Shown here: piece after piece, positions 7,172-15,427 of the stretch | How positions within the stretch are numbered: position 1 is the first letter of the stretch | How the letters are laid out: every line of letters starts with the position of its first letter | From: JBKECP01 sp047974765 | GTDB taxonomy: Bacteria; Pseudomonadota; Gammaproteobacteria; Pseudomonadales; Halieaceae | Reading direction: 5' to 3' | DNA: 17,811 nt | Assembly: GCA_047974765.1 (NCBI GenBank) | Contig: JBKECP010000017.1 | Coordinates: forward strand, 1-17,811 | Position numbers and translations under genes: made by a program | Notes under the pieces: model-generated | Told to the model about the DNA's origin: nothing | The model's database searches: none | What the model saw: only the letters and a program-made list of their open reading frames with translations

Positions 7172-8650
7172 TTGAGCGCAACGGCCCATACCAACCCTCG
7201 CCTTACGCTGCCTCTGGCACTGACCCCTATCCTCTTCCTTGTTGCTCTATTGGCCTGTTCAGTTTATCTGTTTGGCTCAGATTCGTCCTACGGTGCCAAC
7301 CAGATTGCCATGATTCTGGCCACCTGTGTTGCCGCGCTGGTGGGCAAGCGAACCGGTATATCCTGGCATGACTGTCAGGAAGGCATTATTGATGGCATCG
7401 GTGTCGGTCTTGGGCCAACACTTATTCTGTTATCAGTTGGCATGCTGATCGGTACCTGGATATTGAGCGGCACGGTACCTGCAATGATCTATTACGGTGT
7501 TGAAATACTCCATCCCTCTTATTTTTACGCTGCCAGTGCTGCCATCTGCGCTGTTGTAGCCATCAGTGTAGGCAGCTCATGGACAGTGGCGGGAACCCTG
7601 GGCATCGGTCTGATGGGTATTGCGGGCAGTTTTGATCTGTCACCGGCCATTACTGCCGGAGCGATCGTGTCCGGTGCCTACTTCGGCGACAAGCTCTCCC
7701 CGATGTCAGACACCACCAACCTGGCAGCGGCGGCGACAGGCGTTGACCTCTTTGATCATATCCGCCATATGCTGTGGACAACCATTCCCAGTTTTGCCGT
7801 TACCCTGCTGGCTTTCACACTGATTGGCAGTGCCGATGCGGCCACTCCTGATGAAATTGCTGCCTTACAGGCAAGTCTTGAACTTGAATTCAGTATTGGT
7901 CTGCATCTGCTGTTGCCACTGTTGATTATGCTGGTGCTGGTCTATAAACGCTTTCCTGCTTACCCAGCCATTGTTGTCAGCGCATTGCTGGGCGCCTTTT
8001 TCGCACTGCTGTTTCAGCCCGATGCCGTGCGAAGGTTGGCCGCCAATGTCGAAGGCCTGACTACAGGCTTTGTATTGCTTAAAGGTATCTGGATCAGCCT
8101 GTTTAATGGCTATGTCGCCGATAGCGGTAATGAATTTCTCGATGCCTTGCTGAGCAAAGGTGGGATGAGCAGTATGTTAAATACTGTCTGGCTGATTATT
8201 TCGGCATTGGGTTTTGGAGGCGCATTGGAGCGCACCGGTATTTTAAACTATCTGCTGTCATTGGCATTGCGGGGCGTTCGCAGTGTCGGCTCGCTGATTA
8301 CCACCACCGTGGCAACCTGTATCGGTGCCAATATACTCTCAGCTGACCAGTTTATTGCTGTTGCCCTGCCCGGTCGCATGTACAAGGACACTTATGAACA
8401 ACGAGGCTTGTCACGCCTGAATCTGTCACGGACACTGGAAGATTCCGCCACATTGACTTCCGCCCTGATTCCCTGGAATACCTGCGGCGCTTATATGTCA
8501 GCCACACTCGGGGTAGCTACCTTTTCTTATGCACCCTTTGCTTTTTTCAATCTACTGTGCCCGGCCATCGCCATCGTCTACGCTTACCTGAATATTGCCA
8601 TCAAGCCCCTGCAAGACAGTGACGAAGCCGCCGCAACCAATCCGGAATAG
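7172..8650 (+). CDS. nhaC: NhaC-family Na+/H+ antiporter
   Basis: Inner-membrane antiporter of 492 residues exchanging Na+ for H+. The whole chain is hydrophobic, with about 11-12 predicted helices. The motif GAYFGDKLSPMSDTTNLA (about 168-185) is the family signature, and SSWTVAGTLGIGLMGIA and GGALERTGIL are also typical. I chose TTG at 7172, which gives MSATAHTNPRL and has AAAGAG nine bases upstream. A TTG at 7145 in the same frame would add nine residues and has no clear ribosome site, so the start is uncertain. The stop is 4 bases from the next start, so it is likely co-transcribed with the thioesterase. Related NhaC proteins can exchange malate/lactate, so substrate is inferred from family only. 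Confidence 0.93.
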   Translation: MSATAHTNPRLTLPLALTPILFLVALLACSVYLFGSDSSYGANQIAMILATCVAALVGKRTGISWHDCQEGIIDGIGVGLGPTLILLSVGMLIGTWILSGTVPAMIYYGVEILHPSYFYAASAAICAVVAISVGSSWTVAGTLGIGLMGIAGSFDLSPAITAGAIVSGAYFGDKLSPMSDTTNLAAAATGVDLFDHIRHMLWTTIPSFAVTLLAFTLIGSADAATPDEIAALQASLELEFSIGLHLLLPLLIMLVLVYKRFPAYPAIVVSALLGAFFALLFQPDAVRRLAANVEGLTTGFVLLKGIWISLFNGYVADSGNEFLDALLSKGGMSSMLNTVWLIISALGFGGALERTGILNYLLSLALRGVRSVGSLITTTVATCIGANILSADQFIAVALPGRMYKDTYEQRGLSRLNLSRTLEDSATLTSALIPWNTCGAYMSATLGVATFSYAPFAFFNLLCPAIAIVYAYLNIAIKPLQDSDEAAATNPE

Positions 8651-8654
8651 AGCG

Positions 8655-9104
8655 ATGCACGCAGTGGATACACAATGGGATCGCCCCAAACCTTTTATAC
8701 TGCCACACTGCGTTGCAGCCCAGGACATTGATGGCCTGCAACATACCAATAACACCGTATATGTCCGCTGGTGCGAACAGGTTGCCTGGGCTCATTCAGC
8801 GGCTTTAGGTATGGATATCAAGCGCTATCGTCAGCTCAATCGGGCAATGGCCATTACCCATGCACAATACGATTATCTTGCCGCTTCACGAGAAGGTGAG
8901 GAGATACTGTCGGCCACCTGGATTACCCACTGGGATCTTCGCCTGACAATGGAGCGCTGCTTTCAGATCTTGCGCCCTGCCGATGGTGTCACATTACTGC
9001 GAGGCCAAATGCACTTTGTCTGTATTGAAATCAGCAGTGGCCGCCCGCGACGCATGCCCCCGGAATTTATTGATGCCTATGGGCCTGCTGTTTGCGAACA
9101 GTGA
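8655..9104 (+). CDS. Acyl-CoA thioesterase, 4HBT/YbgC-type hot-dog fold
   Basis: Single hot-dog domain of 149 residues, the usual size for YbgC/FadM-like acyl-CoA thioesterases. The active-site loop is DIDGLQHTNNTVYVRWCEQ (24-42), with an Asp at 24 or 26 and H30-T-N-N as expected, and the long helix follows. The substrate cannot be told from sequence. I chose the ATG at 8655, four bases after the nhaC stop. GGAATAGAG at the end of nhaC supplies the ribosome site, so translation is probably coupled. An upstream in-frame ATG at 8595 would overlap nhaC by 56 bases. It ends only 3 bases from the stop of convergent epmA. Confidence 0.88.
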   Translation: MHAVDTQWDRPKPFILPHCVAAQDIDGLQHTNNTVYVRWCEQVAWAHSAALGMDIKRYRQLNRAMAITHAQYDYLAASREGEEILSATWITHWDLRLTMERCFQILRPADGVTLLRGQMHFVCIEISSGRPRRMPPEFIDAYGPAVCEQ

Positions 9105-9107
9105 GCA

Positions 9108-10079
9108 TTAACTTCTTGACCAGTCAAAGGCCAACACCTGCCGGATATCACCTTCACCGCAAACCAGCATCAACAAGCGGTCTATCCCCAGTGCAACACC
9201 CGCACACGAAGGCATACCTGCCGCCAATGCCGACAGCAGATGCTCATCAACAGGCCGCTCCAGCTGCCCGGCCTCACGCCGACGACGATTATCCATTTCA
9301 AAGCGCGCGCGCTGTTCGCTCGCATCGGTCAATTCAAAGTAACCATTGGCCAGTTCAATGCCGTCCACATAGCATTCAAACCGCTGGCCGACAGCAACAC
9401 CGTCCACTTCAATAATTTGTGCCAGTGCAGCCTGTGATGCCGGATAATCATAAACAAAACACAAACCCTGACCAGCCAGCCAGGGTTCAACATCATGTGT
9501 CATCAAAATATCCAGCCAGATATCACGCCCACCTTCGAGCGTACCCAGGTCATGGTTTTGTCGCGCACGCGCCTGTAATTGGGCGTCACTGGCAGTAAAA
9601 GGATCCATAGCCAGACTGTTGATAAAAACTTCACGGTAGCTGAATTTTTGCCAACTTCGATCACTGGCGCGCTCATCAAGGCAATAACAAAGCAAGGCAG
9701 CAACTTCGTCCATCAATTGATGATGATCAAAACCAGGACGATACCATTCCAGCAGGCTGAATTCCGGGTTGTGCCGCCTACCGGCCTCACCATCACGAAA
9801 AGCCCGTGCAATCTGATAAATGGGGCCACTACCCGCCGCTAGCAGGCGCTTCATGGCATACTCGGGAGATGTTTGCAGATAACGAAAATTACCATCGAGA
9901 GAAATTCCACCACTGACAATTAGCGGCTCAATGGCTGGATCAGTAATACCGGCAGAGCACAACAGCGGTGTTTCAACCTCAAGGATATTACGCTGCTCAA
10001 AAAAATGACGCAGTTTAGCCAGCAGTCCGGCGCGGGCCTGTAGCCGGGCAAAACCAGCACCGGGTTGCCACAAAGACAT
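9108..10079 (-). CDS. epmA: EF-P--(R)-beta-lysine ligase EpmA
   Basis: A 323-residue paralogue of the class II lysyl-tRNA synthetase catalytic core (also called PoxA, GenX, YjeA). It lacks the anticodon-binding domain and attaches (R)-beta-lysine to Lys34 of EF-P in the cytoplasm. Motif 1 lies in the VETPLLCSAGITDPAIEP region. Motif 2 is visible as ARAFRDGEAGRRHNPEFSLL (about 91-110). Motif 3 is GVALGIDRLLML (294-305). Length matches E. coli EpmA (325). It starts 6 bases after the efp stop, so the enzyme and its substrate are made from one transcript. The partner EpmB, which makes (R)-beta-lysine, is not in the window. Confidence 0.96.
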   Translation of the reverse strand: MSLWQPGAGFARLQARAGLLAKLRHFFEQRNILEVETPLLCSAGITDPAIEPLIVSGGISLDGNFRYLQTSPEYAMKRLLAAGSGPIYQIARAFRDGEAGRRHNPEFSLLEWYRPGFDHHQLMDEVAALLCYCLDERASDRSWQKFSYREVFINSLAMDPFTASDAQLQARARQNHDLGTLEGGRDIWLDILMTHDVEPWLAGQGLCFVYDYPASQAALAQIIEVDGVAVGQRFECYVDGIELANGYFELTDASEQRARFEMDNRRRREAGQLERPVDEHLLSALAAGMPSCAGVALGIDRLLMLVCGEGDIRQVLAFDWSRS

Positions 10080-10085
10080 CTCTAC

Positions 10086-10655
10086 TTATTTACTGACCCG
10101 GTTCTGGTATTCACCCGTACGAGTATCAACACGCACCACCTCGCCCGTAGTAATAAACAATGGCACCTTGACCACAGCGCCTGTGCTGAGCGTAGCGGGC
10201 TTGCTGCCACCCTGGGCGGTATCCCCCTTCAGACCCGGGTCGGTTTCAATAATTTCCAGTTCAACAAAGTTTGGCGGTGCCACTGATAGTGGTGCTCCGT
10301 TATAAAGCGTGACCTCACAGGCATCCTGTTCCTTCAGCCACAGGTGTGCATCACCCACGGCCTTTAAATCAGCCTGGTACTGCTCAAACGTATCCGGCTC
10401 CATAAAGTGATAGAACTCACCATCGTTATAGAGATATTCCATCGTCCGGTCGACCACATCAGCACCTTCCAGAGATTCACCGGATTTAAAGGTTCGCTCC
10501 CAGACGCGGCCGGTTTTCAGGTTGCGCAGGCGAACACGGTTAAAAGCCTGCCCTTTACCGGGTTTGACGAATTCATTCTCCAGAATACTACAGGGATCAC
10601 CGTCGAGCATCACTTTCATGCCCGAACGAAATTCATTAGTTGAGTAAGTAGCCAT
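10086..10655 (-). CDS. efp: Elongation factor P
   Basis: Translation factor of 189 residues that enters the ribosome E site and relieves stalling at polyproline motifs. Three beta-barrel domains are recognisable: the KOW-like N-terminal domain (about 1-63) and two OB folds. The modification loop is FVKPGKGQAF, with the target Lys at 34. EpmA encoded just downstream fits lysylation of this residue. The C-terminal block PPNFVELEIIETDPGLKGDT is near identical to E. coli. I chose the ATG at 10655 (MATYSTNEFRSGMK), which matches the E. coli start; a longer frame to 10688 adds residues not found in homologues. Confidence 0.98.
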   Translation of the reverse strand: MATYSTNEFRSGMKVMLDGDPCSILENEFVKPGKGQAFNRVRLRNLKTGRVWERTFKSGESLEGADVVDRTMEYLYNDGEFYHFMEPDTFEQYQADLKAVGDAHLWLKEQDACEVTLYNGAPLSVAPPNFVELEIIETDPGLKGDTAQGGSKPATLSTGAVVKVPLFITTGEVVRVDTRTGEYQNRVSK

Positions 10656-10831
10656 ATTCAATAGCGCCACAGAGAAAAGGGGCGCCAATCATACCGCAGT
10701 CAACCTGTTTTGGCAGCAGAGCAATCTGCTTGTTAATTGATCACAACGGTGGTCACACAGACGATGTTTAAGCTACTCTTGAGGCAAAGGATCTGACTTT
10801 CAAGCGCATCAATACGCGCTTCTGGACACAC
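10656..10831. promoter_or_regulatory. Divergent promoter region efp / fimW-like gene
   Basis: A 176-base gap between divergently read genes, so both promoters must lie here. It contains the near-palindrome TGATCAC-aacg-GTGGTCA at 10738-10755 (7-bp arms with one G-T pair), a candidate operator or small hairpin. I could not assign convincing -35/-10 pairs by eye. Confidence 0.4.
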
Positions 10832-12685
10832 ATGAGTGAAGGCACAACCATCAAGCTGCGCATACCACGCCAGGATTTGAGTAATTTTACTCACTTCCCT
10901 TTATCACTGGCCGGCGTACAGCGCTGGGTCGGCTCACTGCCCGTAGCCAACACGCGCCGTTCGGTCGCTCATCTGCTAAACATCATCACAGATCTGAATC
11001 GCAATTCCCTGCCCGCCGATAAACGCTTTCAGATACTTGAAGCCCTCTGCCCCAACCTGCTAATTGCCTTATCGGGGCTGTCACGGACTTATCTCAATCA
11101 ACCTCTGGTTTTACCTGACGAAGCACGTCATCAGGCCGGATTGTCAGATCGTCTGTGCGGTGCTTTTCAAAAAGGCTATACACTGGTTGCCGTCCATGCA
11201 ATTCACCATCGCAAAGAGTTCAGTCATACCAATCCGGCACGATTAACCTGTGAAGCATTACACCGGGCAATACAGTTCACCAACCGGCGCTTGTTGCAAG
11301 CCTGCCAGCTCTACCAGAATGTAGAGCCCAACACCTGGCTGACACTACACCAGCTCTATACCCTTGCCGAACATCAGCAATTAACCGGGTTTCCGGTTCG
11401 CGGTCCAGATGGTAGAGAATCAAGCCTGAAAGAGTGCTATCTACAGGCTTTATTGCTGGGCTGCTGCAAAGCCAACCAGCTGCGCCAAAGTGATCTGACA
11501 GCTATTTTTTTTGCGCTTCATGACTGGAGCAAAAAAGTCGGTCTACTCACCGACAACCACCAGAAACACAGTCTGTTTATTGTTGATCTACAGGGAGATT
11601 TACCGCCCATGTATCTGGCAGCTGATCGCCCGACAACAGCCAGCTCCCGCTATATAAATACCCGCGCACTGGTAGAGACGCTGGAGGAATTACGCACTGA
11701 AGATCACACGATGGGCCGTCGCGGCATTCATCTGGAAACAGATCTGCATCTGCCTTCAAACCTGATTGATCACCTGATTACATCACTGGGCAGCCATAGT
11801 CAGCGTAATTTCAGCCGCGCATGTAATACCGAGACCATACTGGAGGTGGCCGTTGGCCTTAGTAATACCCACTATCAACTGGCCGGGCAACGCAGCTTCC
11901 ACGAACTCTTTCCTTCCACAACTGCCGGACACATGTCATCCGGCAATTCAGGCTTTGAGCAACGCGAGAAGCCCAAGGATATCTGGGGGCAGGTTATTGC
12001 CGGAGATACCCGCGACACAGATACCCGCTCACGATCACACCCGGCAGGTGAGATGCCTGCCATACAGGTGGACGAAGACAGCATGGCCCGCCTGCGCAGC
12101 AATGACGAGCAACAAATGCTGGATTTACAAAAAGAGGCAGCCCGTTTTCCCGTATTTCGCTGTAAAGCCATCAACTCCAGCCCCGGCGGTTACTGCCTGC
12201 AATGGAGTAATAACAGTCTGCCTGGCCATTTGCACTCAGGGGATATTATCTGTCTGCGTGAGCTGAATCAGCAAAACTGGATTATTGCAGCCATCCGCTG
12301 GGTCAGCAGCCTGGAAGATGCCCAGACACTGATCGGCGTAGAACTGCTCAGCCCTACAGCCAGCGCCTGTGCCGCCCGCGTGATTACCAGTCAACAGGCA
12401 CCATCTGAGCCGGTTCGAGTGTTGCTGTTGCCTGAGATAAAATTAGTCGGCAAGCCACAAACGCTAATCACACCCCGCACGGGTTTTCGGGAGCGCCAGA
12501 AAATCATTCTTTGCTGCGCTCAGCAGGAACATGTAGTTCAGCTCCTGCACCAAATCAGCGCCACTGCCGGTTACAACCAATTTGATTTTCGCTATCTGCA
12601 CGGCATCGATCAGGCCAGCGCTACATCCAGCGAAAATATTACATCACCTCATTCAGCCTTCGACTCACTCTGGTCAAAAATCTGA
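10832..12685 (+). CDS. fimW: FimW-like PilZ-domain protein, candidate c-di-GMP effector
   Basis: A 617-residue soluble protein without signal peptide or membrane segments. The N-terminal 340 residues are helix-rich, with conserved-looking TYLNQPL, QALLLGCCKANQLRQSDL and LALHDWSKKVG-like stretches (exact residues AIFFALHDWSKKVGLL). Residues about 435-520 read as a degenerate PilZ domain: NSSPGG (448-453) matches the [D/N]xSxxG motif, followed by a strand, a G-D-I turn (HSGDIICLRE) and AAIRWV. The usual RxxxR motif is not clear; the nearest is RFPVFR, with one residue too many. The overall design and position beside serB match Pseudomonas FimW, which binds c-di-GMP and promotes pilus assembly on surfaces. 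No type IV pilus or fimX gene is in the window. The ATG has only a weak TGGA upstream. Its last 12 bases overlap the end of serB on the other strand. The FimW assignment rests on domain order and context. Confidence 0.72.
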   Translation: MSEGTTIKLRIPRQDLSNFTHFPLSLAGVQRWVGSLPVANTRRSVAHLLNIITDLNRNSLPADKRFQILEALCPNLLIALSGLSRTYLNQPLVLPDEARHQAGLSDRLCGAFQKGYTLVAVHAIHHRKEFSHTNPARLTCEALHRAIQFTNRRLLQACQLYQNVEPNTWLTLHQLYTLAEHQQLTGFPVRGPDGRESSLKECYLQALLLGCCKANQLRQSDLTAIFFALHDWSKKVGLLTDNHQKHSLFIVDLQGDLPPMYLAADRPTTASSRYINTRALVETLEELRTEDHTMGRRGIHLETDLHLPSNLIDHLITSLGSHSQRNFSRACNTETILEVAVGLSNTHYQLAGQRSFHELFPSTTAGHMSSGNSGFEQREKPKDIWGQVIAGDTRDTDTRSRSHPAGEMPAIQVDEDSMARLRSNDEQQMLDLQKEAARFPVFRCKAINSSPGGYCLQWSNNSLPGHLHSGDIICLRELNQQNWIIAAIRWVSSLEDAQTLIGVELLSPTASACAARVITSQQAPSEPVRVLLLPEIKLVGKPQTLITPRTGFRERQKIILCCAQQEHVVQLLHQISATAGYNQFDFRYLHGIDQASATSSENITSPHSAFDSLWSKI

Positions 12686-13903
12686 CGTCGATGTTGTCAA
12701 ATAACGGTCAGACATTCCCAACAGGTAGAGAATCGCATCCAGACCCAGCGTGGAAATAGACTGCTCCGCCGACTGTTTAACCAGCGGTTTGGCATGAAAA
12801 GCAACCCCCAGGCCTGCGATGCTGAGCATGGGCAGATCATTGGCACCATCACCAACGGCAATTACCTGCTGCAAATCGATACCTTCACGAGCAGCAATCT
12901 GTCGCAATAATTCAGCTTTGCGTTCACCGTCCACAATGCAAGCACCAACCTCGCCAGTGACTAGGCCCTCGTAGATATCCAGCTCATTGGCATAGACATA
13001 ATCAATGCCAAATTTCTGCTGTAACTTTTCAGCAAAATAGCTGAAACCACCTGACAAAATCGCTGTGCGATAGCCAAGTTGACGCAAGGTTCCAATTAAA
13101 TGTTCAGCACCTTCGGTAATACGCAGGCGGGAAGCAATGCCTTCCAGCGCAGACTCAGGCAGCCCCTTGAGCAAAGCCACTCTCGCCCGAAAGCTGGCAC
13201 TAAAATCAAGCTCACCCCGCATGGCCTGCTCAGTAATGGCTGCCACTTGCTCTCCAACCCCTGCTTCGCGGGCCAATTCGTCAATCACCTCTGCTTCAAT
13301 CAGGGTCGAGTCCATATCAAAGGCCACCAATCGGCGATGGCGCCGGTACATACCATCGCGCTGCAAAGCCAGATCCACATCCAGAGTAGACGCCAACTCC
13401 AGCAGGTCACGGCGAAACATGGCTTCATCAGCCAGTGGACCACGTACAGAAAACTCAACGCAGGCCTTGCTTTGTGGCGGCAACTCCCCCAGGGGAATAC
13501 GCCCGGACAAGCGGGTGATACCATCAATACCCAACTGATGACGTGCAAAAACATCACTGACACAACCAACCTGCCTTGCTGTAATTTTGCGTGCCAGCAA
13601 AGTGACGATAAAGCGCGCCCGCCCCTGTGCATTCACCCATTGTGCATAGCTGTCTACGGATATTTCACGGCTGTTCAGCACCAGGTCGCCGTCATTGGCA
13701 AAAATTTGTAACTGCCCCAGCAATTCATCATGCGATTGGCCTACAGGCAACTCAATCAGCAGACCCATCGAAAGGGTGGAGTGGATGACGGCCTGACCAA
13801 TATCAAGAATATTACCCTGATATCTGGCCAGTACATCCGTCACCGCAGCAGTGATCCCCGGGCGATCCGGACCGGACAGGGTAATCAGCAGAATATTATT
13901 CAC
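12674..13903 (-). CDS. serB: Phosphoserine phosphatase SerB
   Basis: Cytosolic HAD-superfamily enzyme (409 residues) that hydrolyses O-phospho-L-serine in the last step of serine synthesis. The N-terminal half holds two ACT-like domains (about 5-80 and 95-175), typical of pseudomonad and mycobacterial SerB. HAD motif I is AFDMDST with D196 (nucleophile) and D198. Motif II is LSGGFSYF with S284. Motif III is K329 in DGERKAEL. Motif IV is GDGANDLPML with D352 and D356. The start is GTG at 13903 with GAGA seven bases upstream. Divergent neighbour is the ytjB-like gene, as in E. coli. Its 3' end overlaps the FimW-like gene by 12 bases. All catalytic residues are present. Confidence 0.96.
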   Translation of the reverse strand: MNNILLITLSGPDRPGITAAVTDVLARYQGNILDIGQAVIHSTLSMGLLIELPVGQSHDELLGQLQIFANDGDLVLNSREISVDSYAQWVNAQGRARFIVTLLARKITARQVGCVSDVFARHQLGIDGITRLSGRIPLGELPPQSKACVEFSVRGPLADEAMFRRDLLELASTLDVDLALQRDGMYRRHRRLVAFDMDSTLIEAEVIDELAREAGVGEQVAAITEQAMRGELDFSASFRARVALLKGLPESALEGIASRLRITEGAEHLIGTLRQLGYRTAILSGGFSYFAEKLQQKFGIDYVYANELDIYEGLVTGEVGACIVDGERKAELLRQIAAREGIDLQQVIAVGDGANDLPMLSIAGLGVAFHAKPLVKQSAEQSISTLGLDAILYLLGMSDRYLTTSTSDF

Positions 13904-14047
13904 TCGGGGTTCTCACTGGGAACATAGGCAAGTGCATTATTCTACCCTTTGCACCATTAAGCTGTGAAATGATCGGACATAATAGGGGCGGCAGAGTCTG
14001 CCCAGTGGTTTATACTGTGCCGCTTTTGAACCCGGATCACTACACGC
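13904..14047. promoter_or_regulatory. Divergent promoter region serB / ytjB-like gene
   Basis: A 144-base spacer between two divergently transcribed genes that both use GTG starts; it should carry both promoters. I could not identify a regulator site by eye. Confidence 0.35.
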
Positions 14048-15292
14048 GTGCTTCAACGGATAAAACGATTTCCACTGGCTCAACAACTGGCACTGCTGGT
14101 TGCCAGCGGCTGCCTGGCTGTCAGCCTGTCACTGGTATTACTGGCCAGCTACTCAAGCCTGCACCTTCTGCACACACAGCAATCCGAGCATGGCAATGCT
14201 ATTGCACACCAGATTGCCAGCCGTCTGGGCACTGCTCTTGAAAGTGGCGATCTGCTCAGCCTGGCGGCAACTTTACAGCGCTTTGTAAGCACATCACCCG
14301 CCGAACAGGTAGCCGTTTATGATGTAGAAGGTAAAAATCTGGGGCAGGCGGGGGAAGCTGTTGGTGTTCACATCCAGCACTTCAAGGCGCCGGTAATGAT
14401 CGCCGAAGACGTAGCGGGCGAGGTAATTATCAGCCTGAGTAATGATCAGGCCTATGATGTGCGCTGGCGCTTCCTGTTGAGCATGTTCGGCCTGGCTCTA
14501 CTGCTCAGCTTTGCTGCATATATGGGCACGCTGCATGTCACTCAACGCGGCCTGGGTGTACGGCTTATAGCTCTACGTAAAGCCATTCAGCTCGATGACA
14601 ACCGTGAGACAGTACGCCCTGCCAATGAAATTGACGCGCTGAGCCAGGAAATAGACGCCCTGCCAATGACCTTGTTACGCGCCCGTTCCGGCAGTGGTCC
14701 CCGGGATGAAGACTACGAGAGCAGTGCCATTCTCTACCTTCATCTGACCAGCCTGATGGACTATGTCGACACACTCGACGAACAGTCTCTACACCGTTAT
14801 ACAGATCGCCTGCACCAGGTTATTTATGCCGCCGCCGGCTTCTATGGTGCACACATTCAGGTAGTACGCCAGTTTGGTCTGACACTCTTTTTTAGCGGCG
14901 AAGCCAATGGGGCCAGCGCAGCATTCAGAGCCGCATCCTGTGGCTGGTTGATCCACGCAGTCAGCCGTGAGCTGGAAAAACAAATGTCGCTGTCACTCGG
15001 TATCGCCATGGCCGCTGCACATTGTGAGTTGAGCCTGAGTGATGAACGGGATATCTACCCCGGCCTCTATATTCAGCATACCCTTGATGAGTTACAGGCC
15101 ATCTGTGCCAGCCGCCCTCCCCGACTGATGCTGTCGCCAGGCATATGTGAGGATGTCGATGTGAATGGCCGCCTGGAACACCAGCCCAGCGAACTGAACG
15201 ACTATGCCATTTTAGATCGATTTGAAGGCCCTTATGCCGATCTTCTGGAGCGACAACTACAACTTATTTTAAGGAAAATTTCTGACTTGTAG
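14048..15292 (+). CDS. ytjB: AhpA/YtjB-family membrane protein
   Basis: Inner-membrane protein of 414 residues. TM1 spans about 10-35, a periplasmic domain 36-140 (PAS/Cache-like sensor size) follows, then TM2 at about 142-160, a linker with heptad-like leucines, and a cytoplasmic domain at 226-405. The family (COG3726) is described as affecting haemolysin expression. E. coli YtjB sits divergent from serB as here but is, as I recall, only about half this long. The cytoplasmic part, LYLHLTSLMDYVD (229-241), HQVIYAAAGFYGAHIQVVRQ (256-275), LTLFFSG, AAFRAASCGW and LSLGIAMAA, follows the strand-helix order of a class III cyclase homology domain. The metal-binding Asp of strand 1 is replaced, so catalysis is unlikely. 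The start GTG at 14048 is the only one before the first helix. The stop codon TAG lies in a 9-bp inverted repeat (see 15290-15390). Function is unknown. Confidence 0.8.
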   Translation: MLQRIKRFPLAQQLALLVASGCLAVSLSLVLLASYSSLHLLHTQQSEHGNAIAHQIASRLGTALESGDLLSLAATLQRFVSTSPAEQVAVYDVEGKNLGQAGEAVGVHIQHFKAPVMIAEDVAGEVIISLSNDQAYDVRWRFLLSMFGLALLLSFAAYMGTLHVTQRGLGVRLIALRKAIQLDDNRETVRPANEIDALSQEIDALPMTLLRARSGSGPRDEDYESSAILYLHLTSLMDYVDTLDEQSLHRYTDRLHQVIYAAAGFYGAHIQVVRQFGLTLFFSGEANGASAAFRAASCGWLIHAVSRELEKQMSLSLGIAMAAAHCELSLSDERDIYPGLYIQHTLDELQAICASRPPRLMLSPGICEDVDVNGRLEHQPSELNDYAILDRFEGPYADLLERQLQLILRKISDL

Positions 15293-15390
15293 ACCTGATT
15301 AACAAGCAACCTGAACATTCCTGCCAATGGCTTCACTGTAGCCGCCAGCCCTGACATGAAAATAAAAAATACACATAGAGGTCAGGTCTA
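15290..15390. repeat. 101-bp segment bounded by 9-bp inverted repeats
   Basis: TAGACCTGA at 15290-15298 is the exact reverse complement of TCAGGTCTA at 15382-15390. The left arm begins with the stop codon of the ytjB-like gene. The interior is non-coding. The size and ends suit a MITE-like or transposase-footprint element, but a 9-bp pair at this distance occurs by chance several times in a window of this size. Confidence 0.35.
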
Positions 15391-15427
15391 ACATCCCTGA
15401 ATATCGGGTCTCGCCCACTGTAACAGC

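Noticed and set aside
13100..13711. A 203-codon plus-strand frame opposite serB.
   Set aside because: Antisense of a gene with all HAD motifs intact; no independent start signal or domain.
15290..15390. GTCTAAC at the right arm as an attC core.
   Set aside because: The boxes face inwards the wrong way round (GTnAGAC first, GTCTAAC last), opposite to an attC site.
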